Positions 6,764 to 12,766 of a stretch of DNA of 12,766 nt are shown here, piece after piece (the first letter of the stretch is position 1; each line of letters opens with the position of its first letter). The stretch is from Pusillimonas sp. UBA6240 (GTDB lineage: Bacteria; Pseudomonadota; Gammaproteobacteria; Burkholderiales; Burkholderiaceae_B), in the NCBI GenBank assembly GCA_002441445.1, contig DJWC01000115.1:1-12766 (forward strand), read 5' to 3'. The notes beneath the pieces are model-generated. The model was given only the letters and a program-made list of their open reading frames with translations, searched no databases and was not told the origin of the DNA. Both the position numbers and the translations under genes were made by a program.

Positions 6764-6792
6764 ATCGGCACGAACGGGACGGCATCGGGGCG

Positions 6793-6865
6793 GCTTGCCC
6801 GCCCCGAGCTTACCCGCGGGGGGCTTACCCGCGGGGGGCTGCCCGCCTGGAGCTGCCCCGCCTGA
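6793..6865. repeat. Five imperfect 14-15 bp tandem repeats before the EamA gene
   Basis: Units are GCTTGCCCGCCCCGA (6793-6807), GCTTACCCGCGGGGG (6808-6822), the same again exactly (6823-6837), GCTGCCCGCCTGGA (6838-6851) and GCTGCCCCGCCTGA (6852-6865). The middle pair is identical. The array can fold: CGGGGCGG (6786-6793) pairs perfectly with CCGCCCCG (6799-6806), and each GCTTACCCGCGGGGG unit contains CCCGCGGG. There is no T-run, so it is not a normal terminator. It looks like a small tandem array that may vary in copy number and lies 21 bp from the presumed start of the permease gene. Confidence 0.85.
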
Positions 6866-6913
6866 CCCAAAGATACGGAGAACGCCATCTATAAAGCTTA
6901 TGTACTTCTGGCA

Positions 6914-7780
6914 TTGACGACACTTTTCTGGGCGGGCAATTCGATTGCCGGCAAGCTGGCTATCGGTCACGTTTCACCGATGATACTGGTCACTATGCGC
7001 TGGGCGAGCGTGATGGCCGTGCTGTATTTGCTTCGGAAAGAGCAGATCGCCGCCGACTGGCCGGCGATCCGGCCACGGCTGTGCACGTTGCTGGCGCTGG
7101 GCGCCCTGGGGTTCACCGTCTTCAGCGTGGCGCTTTATTATGCGCTCATCTATACCACCGCGATCAATGCCAGCATTTTGCAAGGCGGCATGCCGCTATT
7201 CGTGTTCGCCGCGAGCTTCGTGCTCTTTTCCAGCCGCATAAACCTGGAACAGGCGGCCGGCTTCGCGGTGTCGTTCTTCGGCGTCATCATCATCGCGGCG
7301 CGGGGGGACCTGAGCAACTTGATCGGTCTCGACATCAACATCGGCGACGCGCTGATGGTCGCCGCCATCATTGCCTACGGCATCTATACGGCTGCGTTGC
7401 GCAGCAAGCCGCAGGTGCACTGGACCAGCCTGTTGTTCGTCTTCTGCCTCGGAGCCACGTTGGCGTCCCTGCCCATGCTGGCTTTCGAAGCCGTCCAGGG
7501 CAAGACCATTCTTCCGGATATGCAGGGCTGGGCGGCGATCGTCTATATCGTCATCCTCCCGTCGCTGGCGGCGCAGGTCTTCTACATCCGGGCGGTGGAA
7601 CTGATCGGCGCAAACCGCGCAGGCCTGTTCATCAACCTGCTGCCCGCCTGGGGAGCCTTGCTCGCGGTCGTCATCCTCGGAGAGGCGTTCCGCCCTTATC
7701 ATGCGCTTGCGCTGATGACGATACTGGCTGGCGTGGGCCTTGCGGAGTATGGCGGGCGCAAGCTGAGCAGGACGACATGA
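6914..7780 (+). CDS. EamA/DMT-family inner-membrane permease; true start probably an ATC at 6887
   Basis: From the TTG at 6914 the protein has 288 residues; from 6887 it would have 297, the usual size for this family of ten-helix permeases with two EamA repeats. Repeat one begins TTLFWAGNSIAGKLAIGHVSP and includes the conserved RW in TMRWASV and the ALYYALIYTTAINASI segment. Repeat two covers about residues 150-284, with ALMVAAIIAYGIYTA and INLLPAWGALLAVVILGEAF. The substrate is unknown; DMT proteins export amino acids and other small metabolites. The TTG start lacks a ribosome-binding site and cuts the first helix. In-frame upstream, ACGGAG is followed 6 nt later by ATC TAT AAA GCT TAT GTA CTT CTG, which would supply the missing helix start (xYKAYVLLAL). 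So the start is either a rare AUC codon, a mutated ATG, or a sequence error. Confidence 0.88.
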   Translation: MTTLFWAGNSIAGKLAIGHVSPMILVTMRWASVMAVLYLLRKEQIAADWPAIRPRLCTLLALGALGFTVFSVALYYALIYTTAINASILQGGMPLFVFAASFVLFSSRINLEQAAGFAVSFFGVIIIAARGDLSNLIGLDINIGDALMVAAIIAYGIYTAALRSKPQVHWTSLLFVFCLGATLASLPMLAFEAVQGKTILPDMQGWAAIVYIVILPSLAAQVFYIRAVELIGANRAGLFINLLPAWGALLAVVILGEAFRPYHALALMTILAGVGLAEYGGRKLSRTT

Positions 7781-7866
7781 TCGGCCGGGATGCTGGTTGA
7801 GGCCGACAGTCTCCCGTGGCGATGAAGCGGCCCGCTTGCATGTCATGTACGCACTGGGGATCTGTC

Positions 7867-7906
7867 AACGCTAAAAAGCTGCGCGCATGCCCTTTTTAGT
7901 AGCGTT
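7867..7906. terminator. Bidirectional terminator between convergent genes
   Basis: AACGCTAAAAAG (7867-7878) faces CTTTTTAGTAGCGTT (7892-7906); the arms pair with a 3-nt bulge around a GC-rich loop. T-runs follow on both strands. It lies 8 nt past the DUF2784 stop codon (minus) and 87 nt past the EamA stop (plus), so it can end both transcripts. Confidence 0.65.
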
Positions 7907-7913
7907 AGCGGGC

Positions 7914-8282
7914 CTAACTCCGGCGCCTGCGCCGGCGGGCCAGCACCCAGCCATAGACGATCGCATTGCCGGCGATAAGCCCCGCCGCGAGAATGATCTG
8001 CAGCTCGCGCGTAAGCCCCGGAGGATAAAGAATCGCCGCCAGATAGTGCTCGATAAAGCCGCCGCTATAGCCCTCCTGCCCCGCGAGCTGCCGCAGTATG
8101 TTCTCCAGCGGCGTAAGCGGGCATATCCAGCCGAACCCGACCGCAGCGCCGCCCCATGCCATCGCGGCGAGATGCCATGGCGCAACGCGCGGCTTCCATG
8201 GGACCAACAGGCCGCCGAACACGGCAAAGGCCGCGAAAGCAAGATGGAGCAAGAGGACGAGGTCGGCAAGGATGCGATACAT
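7914..8282 (-). CDS. DUF2784 family inner-membrane protein
   Basis: A 122-residue membrane protein matching the DUF2784 pattern along its whole length. It starts MYRILADLVLLLHLAFAAFA, and has a conserved GWICPLTPLEN core (~50-60), YSGGFIEHYL (~71-80) followed by YPPGLTRELQ, and a last helix ending in an Arg-rich tail. About four membrane helices are expected. The function of the family is not known. It lies 72 bp downstream of the PAS gene on the same strand, but a terminator candidate separates them, so co-transcription is uncertain. No strong ribosome-binding site precedes the ATG at 8282. Family call is firm. Confidence 0.9.
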   Translation of the reverse strand: MYRILADLVLLLHLAFAAFAVFGGLLVPWKPRVAPWHLAAMAWGGAAVGFGWICPLTPLENILRQLAGQEGYSGGFIEHYLAAILYPPGLTRELQIILAAGLIAGNAIVYGWVLARRRRRRS

Positions 8283-8333
8283 GGCTGTCGATGGAACCGG
8301 CCTGTGACCGACGCGCTTCCATGGCGGTCGTGG

Positions 8334-8353
8334 AAAACCCCTCGAGCCGGGGT
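8334..8353 (-). terminator. Terminator after the PAS gene
   Basis: On the minus strand, 1 nt after the PAS gene stop codon (8355-8357), ACCCC pairs with GGGGT around a 7-nt loop (GGCTCGA) and is followed by TTTTCC. The stem is short, but position and tail fit an intrinsic terminator. Confidence 0.5.
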
Positions 8354-8354
8354 C

Positions 8355-8813
8355 TTATCCCTTGGTTGTCTGTATTTGCGCGGGCGTCTGTGTTTGCATG
8401 GCTGCGCCGCGGGCCGCGCGTTCTGCGCGTTCTTTTTCCACCCGCTCGGTGGCGTCGCGCGCCATGGCGACCGAACCTATGGCCTTGCCGTCGGCATCCT
8501 TGACCAGCGCGAAGGTCATTTCCACATAGAGTTTTCGGCCGCCCTTGCCCAATCCGCGCGTCAAGGTCGGCCGGCCCTGCAGTTTCATTCTGCCGGTGCT
8601 CAAGGCTTTATCGAAACCTGCCCAGTGCGCCGCACGCAGGTGTTCGGGAATGATCAAGTCCAGGCTGGCCCCCAATGCCTCGGCCGCGCTGTAGCCGAAG
8701 AGCTCACAGGCAGCTCGATTCCAGCGCATGATCTTGCCCGTATGATCGGCATAAATCAGCGCATCGGACGTCTGTTCAATGATCCATTCCGCAAGCGCGG
8801 GCGCTTCGTTCAT
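8355..8813 (-). CDS. Stand-alone PAS-domain protein
   Basis: A 152-residue soluble protein that is essentially one PAS domain (~8-128). It has EQTSDALIYADHTGKIMRWN, then ACELFGYSAAEALG, the IIPEHLRAAHWAGF segment, and GSVAMARDATER leading to a coiled Arg/Glu/Ala helix and a Gln/Thr-rich tail (~130-152). No output domain follows, so it must act through a partner. Short PAS proteins of this type may bind haem, flavin or a small ligand; no cofactor can be assigned from sequence. The gene is divergent from the sensor kinase at 9048, with a small ORF between. GGAG lies 9 nt before the ATG. A link between this PAS protein and the kinase is suggested only by position. Confidence 0.9.
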   Translation of the reverse strand: MNEAPALAEWIIEQTSDALIYADHTGKIMRWNRAACELFGYSAAEALGASLDLIIPEHLRAAHWAGFDKALSTGRMKLQGRPTLTRGLGKGGRKLYVEMTFALVKDADGKAIGSVAMARDATERVEKERAERAARGAAMQTQTPAQIQTTKG

Positions 8814-8830
8814 GATGCTTGCTCCAAAAA

Positions 8831-9034
8831 ATGCGTTACCCTACATGGGCCGGCGATCCGGCTGCCGCCTTGGCGAGCCCATGCCTCCATCCCGATTCTA
8901 TCGGAGCCGCGGCCATTCTGGCCACCCGCGCCTTGCAGGGAACCGAAGCGCGATCCCGCGCCCAAGGCCGCGACGTGGGCCGGCAATACAATCGAGGCAT
9001 CAGGCAGCACTGGCTGGTGCGCTTGATCTACTGA
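8831..9034 (+). CDS. Possible 67-residue protein upstream of the sensor kinase
   Basis: An open frame of 67 codons beginning MRYPTWAGDPAAALASPCLH and ending RGIRQHWLVRLIY, with a TGA at 9032-9034, 13 nt before the kinase start. Codon use is strongly GC-ending, like the real genes, and no real gene overlaps it on the other strand. Against it, there is no ribosome-binding site before the ATG at 8831 or the TTG at 8819, and I recognise no family. The second half is basic and could form a helix. If real, it would probably be translated with the kinase. Confidence 0.35.
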   Translation: MRYPTWAGDPAAALASPCLHPDSIGAAAILATRALQGTEARSRAQGRDVGRQYNRGIRQHWLVRLIY

Positions 9035-9047
9035 TGGAAATGAACTT

Positions 9048-10736
9048 ATGGATAGCAGCGACACCCTTCTCGCTCTCAGCCATCCGCTGGTCGTCTTTTT
9101 GATCGGCTTTGCCGTTTTGGCCCTGTGGCGGGGCGACGCGCAGCGCTCCCGGTATCTGCTCTGCTTTGGCGTGAGCTACCTGGCCTACGGCTTGGGGGTC
9201 ACCGCCCAGATCGTGATGGTGCCAGGCAACCACGCGTTGAATGTCATGTTCAGCGGCCTGATGTACATGCTCGCCGCAATGTTTTTTGCGCGAGGCCTGA
9301 TAGAGCTTTCGGGCAGCAGATACAGGTATGCGGCGCCCATCGCCATTGTCGTTGCGGCGCTTGCCTGCCGCGTCTATTTTCTGCTGGTCGAAGAAGACGG
9401 CCTGATGCGTTCATATTGCCTGCATGCGGCCATATTCCTGCTTTTCATCCATAGCGCCTATGTGGCCAGGAGCCTGCGCAAAGGCGTGCTGGCCGAAAAA
9501 ATCACCTTCTACGCCTTTATCCTGTTTACGCTCAGCACCCCGCCCAGAGTGCTGCTTATGATGTTCAGGCCCGCAGGCAGCTATGGGGTCGACCACAGCG
9601 CCTACTGGGTGGCCACACAGGTATCCATCTATGCCTTCGCCATGGTATTCGGCCTGGCCTTGATCATCGCGATCATCCAGCGCTATCACAGGGCGCAACA
9701 GGCCAGCGATGAAAACCTCAGCATCATCAGCCATGATTTGCGGGCGCCGCTGGCCACCATCGCGGGCAGCCTGCATATGCTCCAAAAAACAGCCACACCG
9801 GAGCAATTGGTGCACATAGAAGCCATAGAGCGCAACACCCGATATCAAAACTCGCTGATCAACGATATCCTCGCCGGCAAACAGGACATCGAGCCCCTGG
9901 AGGTCAATCCGGAGCCCATGCGCCTCGAGCCTTTCCTCGCCGAGCTTTGCCTGCACGGCAATACCTGGTGCGCACAGCAGAACAGCGGCTTTTCGCTTGC
10001 CGTGCTCGCCCCCCTGCCCGGCCAAATCGTCAGCGATGAACGCCGGCTGAAGCAGGCCTTGCTCAACTTATTGTCGAATGCGGCTCTGGCTACGCGCGAC
10101 GGCCAGGTCCAGCTTCACGTCAAATGCCTACCCGAAGAACCAGGCTGGGCGCGGATCCATTTCGAGGTGCACGATACGGGCCCCGGTATCGATCCCAATC
10201 ACCAGCCTTATCTATTCGACGCATATCAGCGCTTCGATCTGCAACGGCCCGGCACGGGCCTGGGCTTGCATATCGCTCAACGCATCGCCAACAACCTGGG
10301 GGGAATGCTGGAGCTCGACAGCGAGCCGGGCAAAGGCAGCCGTTTTTCCTTGATATTGCGCGTTCGCGCCTGCGATGAGGAAGCCTCATTGCCCGAAGGC
10401 TGGCAGCCATGTTCGCCGCTGATCCCCACCGCGCGCGACGCAGTCCCCGAAATGGAGGGGCGAAGTATCGGTATCCATTCTTCGATACAGCCCGCGGCCT
10501 TCCAGTACGACACCCCTCCGGAAGAGCTTTGCCGGCAGCTGGCCTCGCATGCTCGTGAAGGCCGCTATAGCGATGTCGAGGATTGGCTCCGCTTGCCAGT
10601 ATTGAAAGAACAGCGCTATCAAGCCTTCCGGTCGGCGATCCGGGGCGCCCTCGATGCCATGGACTTCGCGAAAATCGAGTCGCTCGCCCAATGTGCCGGC
10701 CCGCGGCCGACACGAAGCCCGGAACATGAGGCATAG
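9048..10736 (+). CDS. Orphan seven-helix sensor histidine kinase with C-terminal extension
   Basis: A 562-residue inner-membrane kinase. About seven membrane helices span residues ~13-211 (roughly 13-27, 37-55, 66-84, 95-113, 124-140, 153-173 and 190-211). The dimerisation helix carries the phospho-acceptor His229 in ISHDLRAPLATI. The ATP-binding domain has the N box with Asn344 (LKQALLNLLSNAALAT), DTGPGID at 376-382 and GTGLGLHIA at 402-410. About 120 residues follow the kinase core; the last ~75 are helical (PPEELCRQLASHAREGRYSD and on) and are not a receiver domain. I recall similar tails after kinase or receiver modules in related Burkholderiales sensors, but cannot confirm it. No response regulator is in the window, so the partner is elsewhere. 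A weak GGA lies about 10 nt before the ATG. The signal sensed is unknown. Confidence 0.92.
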   Translation: MDSSDTLLALSHPLVVFLIGFAVLALWRGDAQRSRYLLCFGVSYLAYGLGVTAQIVMVPGNHALNVMFSGLMYMLAAMFFARGLIELSGSRYRYAAPIAIVVAALACRVYFLLVEEDGLMRSYCLHAAIFLLFIHSAYVARSLRKGVLAEKITFYAFILFTLSTPPRVLLMMFRPAGSYGVDHSAYWVATQVSIYAFAMVFGLALIIAIIQRYHRAQQASDENLSIISHDLRAPLATIAGSLHMLQKTATPEQLVHIEAIERNTRYQNSLINDILAGKQDIEPLEVNPEPMRLEPFLAELCLHGNTWCAQQNSGFSLAVLAPLPGQIVSDERRLKQALLNLLSNAALATRDGQVQLHVKCLPEEPGWARIHFEVHDTGPGIDPNHQPYLFDAYQRFDLQRPGTGLGLHIAQRIANNLGGMLELDSEPGKGSRFSLILRVRACDEEASLPEGWQPCSPLIPTARDAVPEMEGRSIGIHSSIQPAAFQYDTPPEELCRQLASHAREGRYSDVEDWLRLPVLKEQRYQAFRSAIRGALDAMDFAKIESLAQCAGPRPTRSPEHEA

Positions 10737-10785
10737 GCCGCATCGCAAGCCCGCGCCGAACATGCCGCAAGCCGCTCGCTCGGCA

Positions 10786-11343
10786 TCATTCGATACGCCG
10801 CAGCACTGTACAGGGATTGCCGGCGGCGAATACCGAATCCGGGATGTCCTTGGTCACTACGCTTCCGGCGCCAATGACTGTTCGATTTCCAATGCGAACG
10901 CCCGGACACAGTATCGCCCCGCCGCCCACCCATACGTCATCGCCGATCTCGATGGCCTTGCCCAGCTCCAGCCCCGTTCTGCGCTCGTCGGCCGACAGGG
11001 GATGCGTGGCCGTGTAAATTTGCACGGCGGGGCCGAACAGCACGCCGGTTCCTATCCGCACGGGAGCGACATCGAGAACCACGCAATTGAAATTGAAAAA
11101 GACCTTGCCGCGCAATGTGATATTGCTGCCGTAATCGCAGTGGAACGGGGGCTCTATCCAGACGTCTTCACCGGCCGAAGGGATGAGGCTCTTGATAAGG
11201 CGGGTTCGCTCCGCGGTTTGATCGTCGCGGGTGTCGTTCAGCGCCTTGATAAGCAGGCGCGCTCGGCGGCGCGCTTCGGAAAGCTCTTGATCCAGCGGAT
11301 CATACAGCTCTCCGGCCAGCATCTTTAGTTTTTCCCGGCGCAT
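10786..11343 (-). CDS. Maltose/galactoside O-acetyltransferase-type enzyme (left-handed beta-helix)
   Basis: A 185-residue acetyl-CoA-dependent sugar acetyltransferase of the Maa/LacA/NodL group. The N-terminal maltose acetyltransferase cap is clear (EKLKMLAGELYDPLDQELSE, ~4-45). Hexapeptide repeats build the beta-helix from ~58 on. The catalytic His is His114 in TATHPLSADERR, followed by GKAIEIGDDVWVGGGAILCP and GAGSVVTKDIPDSVFAAGNP. It probably acetylates a sugar hydroxyl in the cytoplasm; the natural substrate of these enzymes is often uncertain. The ATG shares its A with the stop codon of the 69-codon gene upstream (TGATG), so the two are translationally coupled. It converges with the kinase gene across a 49-bp gap. 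Confidence 0.93.
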   Translation of the reverse strand: MRREKLKMLAGELYDPLDQELSEARRRARLLIKALNDTRDDQTAERTRLIKSLIPSAGEDVWIEPPFHCDYGSNITLRGKVFFNFNCVVLDVAPVRIGTGVLFGPAVQIYTATHPLSADERRTGLELGKAIEIGDDVWVGGGAILCPGVRIGNRTVIGAGSVVTKDIPDSVFAAGNPCTVLRRIE

Positions 11344-11552
11344 CAGGCCGCTTTCATTTCCCGGATCCGGGCCAGCAAGGATTGCCGCGCGTAAGCGCGC
11401 GAGGCAAGCCGAGCCGGCCGTTTGTGGGCGTGTCGCGCGGCGGTGGACGGCATCCTGCCATTCGCGGACGCATCGTCGAGGCCCCAGTGGATGCGGGTCA
11501 ATGACAAGATCCGCTTTATAGCGACGCGTTGGGCGTCTATTGAATCAGGCAC
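11343..11552 (-). CDS. Small basic protein of unknown function, coupled to the acetyltransferase
   Basis: A 69-residue protein starting at GTG 11552 (MPDSIDAQRVAIKRILSLTR) and ending LLARIREMKAA. The start is chosen because a strong GGAGGA (11559-11564) sits 6 nt upstream; an in-frame ATG at 11591 lacks such a site. The middle is rich in His, Arg and Ala, and the C-terminal ~20 residues should form a basic helix. I recognise no family. Its TGA overlaps the acetyltransferase ATG as TGATG, which usually means co-translation. The good ribosome-binding site and coupling argue it is real; it could be a regulator or only a leader gene that sets acetyltransferase translation. Confidence 0.6.
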   Translation of the reverse strand: MPDSIDAQRVAIKRILSLTRIHWGLDDASANGRMPSTAARHAHKRPARLASRAYARQSLLARIREMKAA

Positions 11553-11591
11553 TTGATGTCCTCCGTGCAGCATCATGCATATCGTTGGCAA

Positions 11592-11903
11592 AGGATGGCA
11601 GCTTTATGTGTCTGCAGCATGACTTGCCCTTTGCTGCATTGTTAAAGGTGTAACGAATTCATGCACCACAGCACCCGTTGCAATGGAGGGCATGCCAGTG
11701 CGAAGAGCAACGTTACGCCCGGCCCGCGGCCGCCACCATGGGCCGAACGGCGGAACCGACGCAACCGAATGGCGGATCTACGGCAGCCGAACGACGACCC
11801 GCCGCGGCAATACTTGAAGATAGTCGCGCGGCCGAATCGAAGATGTGCGATCGGCTTCGCGGTCGGCGCGCAGGAACAGGAAACCCGGCGGCGGCGTGCG
11901 GGA
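11592..11903. other. 312-bp gap without a supported gene
   Basis: Several frames stay open because of high GC, but none has a ribosome-binding site at proper spacing plus a recognisable product. A 41-codon plus-strand ORF at 11692 has GGAGG only 3 nt before its ATG and is not convincing. The promoter of the 69-codon gene should lie in the part near 11565-11680, which is less GC-rich, but I found no convincing -35/-10 pair. No clear terminator follows the Nudix gene. Confidence 0.4.
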
Positions 11904-12350
11904 TTACAGGCCGATGCCCCCCAGCAGGCCGCGTTCGATGGCAACCGTGGTCGGAAGATTGAATCTTTCCGGCAATTGGTCGCGCGTGAACCAGCCGTAG
12001 CCTGAATGCTCGTGATTCAGCCGGGGCACGAGCTCCCGCTCGACTTTCAGCAGGTAGTAATGCAGATCGCGATCGCGCTGGCTTTTGTTCTTTCTTGCGC
12101 CCGCCACCCGCTCCAGCTTGCTCAAATGCTTGGGTTTGACCCGCAGGCCCGCTTCTTCGGCCAGCTCTCGCATCAAGGCCTCGCAGGGCTCCTCCCCGCG
12201 GTGCACGCGCCCCCCGAAAAGATTCCAGGCCCCGCTGTTACTGACAGCGCCCGAACGCTTTCCGAGCAGAAATTTGCCCGTGGCAGCGCAATAAATAACA
12301 GCCCAGGCTCCGGCTTTGGGCGGTGAGTGTCTCGTATGTTGCTTCGCCAT
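11904..12350 (-). CDS. Nudix hydrolase
   Basis: A 148-residue protein with a perfect Nudix box at residues 47-69: the segment GRVHRGEEPCEALMRE followed by LAEEAGL fits GX5EX7REUXEEXGU exactly, with metal-binding Glu62, Glu65 and Glu66. These enzymes hydrolyse a nucleoside diphosphate linked to another group; the exact substrate cannot be predicted. The protein begins MAKQHTRHSPPKAGAWAVIY, then the first beta strand of the fold. The C-terminal part (RLNHEHSGYGWFTRDQLP, then FNLPTTVAIERGLL) is the usual end of this fold. No strong ribosome-binding site precedes the ATG at 12350. It is a single gene, about 350 bp upstream of the 69-codon gene on the same strand. Confidence 0.93.
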   Translation of the reverse strand: MAKQHTRHSPPKAGAWAVIYCAATGKFLLGKRSGAVSNSGAWNLFGGRVHRGEEPCEALMRELAEEAGLRVKPKHLSKLERVAGARKNKSQRDRDLHYYLLKVERELVPRLNHEHSGYGWFTRDQLPERFNLPTTVAIERGLLGGIGL

Positions 12351-12425
12351 ATACAGCCATACACATAGTAAGGAGGGCCAACCGGTAATCAGGCTCTTGG
12401 ATATGCGCCCGGACGGCCATGGTCT

Positions 12426-12453
12426 TATATAAGTCAGCGCAAACTGCCCTCAA
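12426..12453 (-). promoter_or_regulatory. Possible promoter of the Nudix gene
   Basis: On the minus strand, TTGAGG (12453-12448) and TATATA (12431-12426) are separated by 16 bp, a fair sigma-70 match. The start would be near 12419, leaving a ~69-nt leader. The -10 lies in the 10-bp palindrome CTTATATAAG (12424-12433). Confidence 0.35.
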
Positions 12454-12655
12454 ATTATTACACCACCGCTGAGAGAAATGACGGAATGCCAAGGCGCCCC
12501 CGCCATATTCGGCGCATCGAGCCCTCAAAAAGTGGCATATGGGCAACACCAAGAGCGTGGACGGGTGACGGCCGGACCCGCCCCGTTATGATGGCTGCTT
12601 GGATTCAGGGGCGGGCCCGCCTTTCCGCCGCCCTGCAAACTGGGCCAGACAGCGT

Positions 12656-12684
12656 AAGGCCGGCATAAGCCGGCCTTGAGTTTT
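12656..12684 (+). terminator. Strong hairpin terminator near the right edge
   Basis: AAGGCCGGC (12656-12664), loop ATAA, GCCGGCCTT (12669-12677), then GAGTTTT. A perfect 9-bp GC-rich stem with a 4-nt loop and short T-run on the plus strand. No clear plus-strand gene precedes it. On the minus strand it lies 65 bp past the stop of the edge gene and may serve that gene, though its T-run there is weak. Confidence 0.6.
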
Positions 12685-12741
12685 ATGCATTGATTTTGAT
12701 GGACGGCTTGCGGCCGTGAAGGCGCCGGGCCAGCAAGCGCT

Positions 12742-12766
12742 TTAGAAGCGCAGCTTCAGGTACAGC
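12742..12766 (-). CDS. C-terminal end of a probable outer-membrane barrel protein (partial)
   Basis: Only the last seven codons lie in the window. On the minus strand from 12765 they read CTG TAC CTG AAG CTG CGC TTC TAA, giving LYLKLRF and stop. Alternating hydrophobic residues and a terminal Phe form the recognition signal of outer-membrane beta-barrels such as porins, TonB receptors and autotransporters. GCGCTT-TAG-AAGCGC forms an inverted repeat across the stop codon. With so little sequence the call is tentative. Confidence 0.45.

Larger units (their letters stand above)
12351..12741. other. 391-bp intergenic stretch
   Basis: No gene is supported. It holds the possible Nudix promoter (12426-12453), an inverted repeat of CCCGCCCC (12577-12584) and GGGGCGGG (12608-12615) around a 23-nt spacer, the hairpin terminator at 12656-12684 and a small hairpin, gACGGCttgcgGCCGT-like, at about 12701-12716. 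A 60-codon plus-strand ORF (12486-12668) ends inside the terminator loop but has no family match or clear ribosome-binding site. Confidence 0.4.

Noticed and set aside
7196..7846. 216-codon minus-strand ORF inside the EamA gene
   Set aside because: Antisense to a clear permease; the Arg/Asp/Gln-rich product is a typical shadow.
7887..9026. 379-codon plus-strand ORF
   Set aside because: Long only because it is antisense to the DUF2784 and PAS genes, both of which have recognisable products.
9019..9036. Second FNR-like site (TTGATCTACTGATG) before the kinase gene
   Set aside because: The second half-site reads TGATG rather than ATCAA, so the palindrome is not kept.
11893..11910. GGGATTACAGG, which recalls the human Alu repeat
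   Set aside because: It is the end of the Nudix gene read on the other strand; the match is 11 bases and by chance.
11661..12005. 114-codon plus-strand ORF
   Set aside because: Its second half is antisense to the Nudix gene, it lacks a good ribosome-binding site, and the product is low-complexity Arg/Pro-rich.
12486..12668. 60-codon plus-strand ORF ending in the terminator loop
   Set aside because: No ribosome-binding site at proper spacing and no family match; a stop codon inside a terminator loop is more likely chance.
1..12766. CRISPR arrays, tRNA or rRNA genes, prophage genes
   Set aside because: No regularly spaced repeats with unique spacers, no cloverleaf with a conserved T-arm, no rRNA-like sequence and no phage structural genes were seen.

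Overview
The window is a GC-rich (roughly 60-65%), densely coding stretch of chromosome. It is most likely from a betaproteobacterium of the order Burkholderiales, family Alcaligenaceae (Bordetella, Achromobacter or a relative). The evidence is an orphan Bug/TctC-type periplasmic receptor next to a LysR regulator, an ISL3-type (IS1001-like) transposase end, and the overall codon use. The genus is an inference; no rRNA or tRNA gene is present to settle it.

Layout from left to right. (1) 1-333: 5' part of an ISL3-family insertion sequence on the minus strand, running off the left edge. (2) 403-3752: a metabolic cluster with a LysR-type regulator (minus) divergent from a SelA-fold PLP enzyme and a Bug solute-binding protein (both plus). 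Its substrate is unknown. (3) 3753-4110: a gene-poor stretch with a 15-bp tandem repeat. (4) 4111-5430: a membrane-anchored GAF-GGDEF diguanylate cyclase (minus), preceded by a perfect FNR/ANR-type palindrome at a promoter-like distance. (5) 5592-6699: a small four-helix membrane protein (minus) and a winged-helix regulator (plus) whose start codons overlap head to head. (6) 6793-7780: five imperfect 14-15 bp tandem repeats leading into an EamA/DMT permease whose natural start codon reads ATC. (7) 7867-8813: a bidirectional terminator, a DUF2784 membrane protein and a stand-alone PAS protein (both minus). (8) 8831-10736: a probable small ORF and a seven-helix orphan sensor histidine kinase (plus). 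(9) 10786-12350: a maltose O-acetyltransferase-type enzyme coupled to a 69-codon gene of unknown function, and a Nudix hydrolase (all minus). (10) 12351-12766: a largely non-coding stretch with a hairpin terminator and the last seven codons of a minus-strand gene whose product ends in Phe, as outer-membrane barrels do.

How the genes may work together. The LysR/PLP/Bug set is best read as a small uptake-and-catabolism locus for an unidentified organic or amino acid. The centre of the window is rich in sensing: an oxygen-responsive promoter candidate for a diguanylate cyclase, a soluble PAS protein, a winged-helix protein and a histidine kinase with no response regulator nearby. The rest is housekeeping or accessory. 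I see no CRISPR array, tRNA, rRNA or prophage. No single locus can be called a new system from sequence alone. The most testable novelties are the FNR-box/diguanylate cyclase pairing, the ATC start of the permease, and the SelA-like enzyme of unknown substrate.
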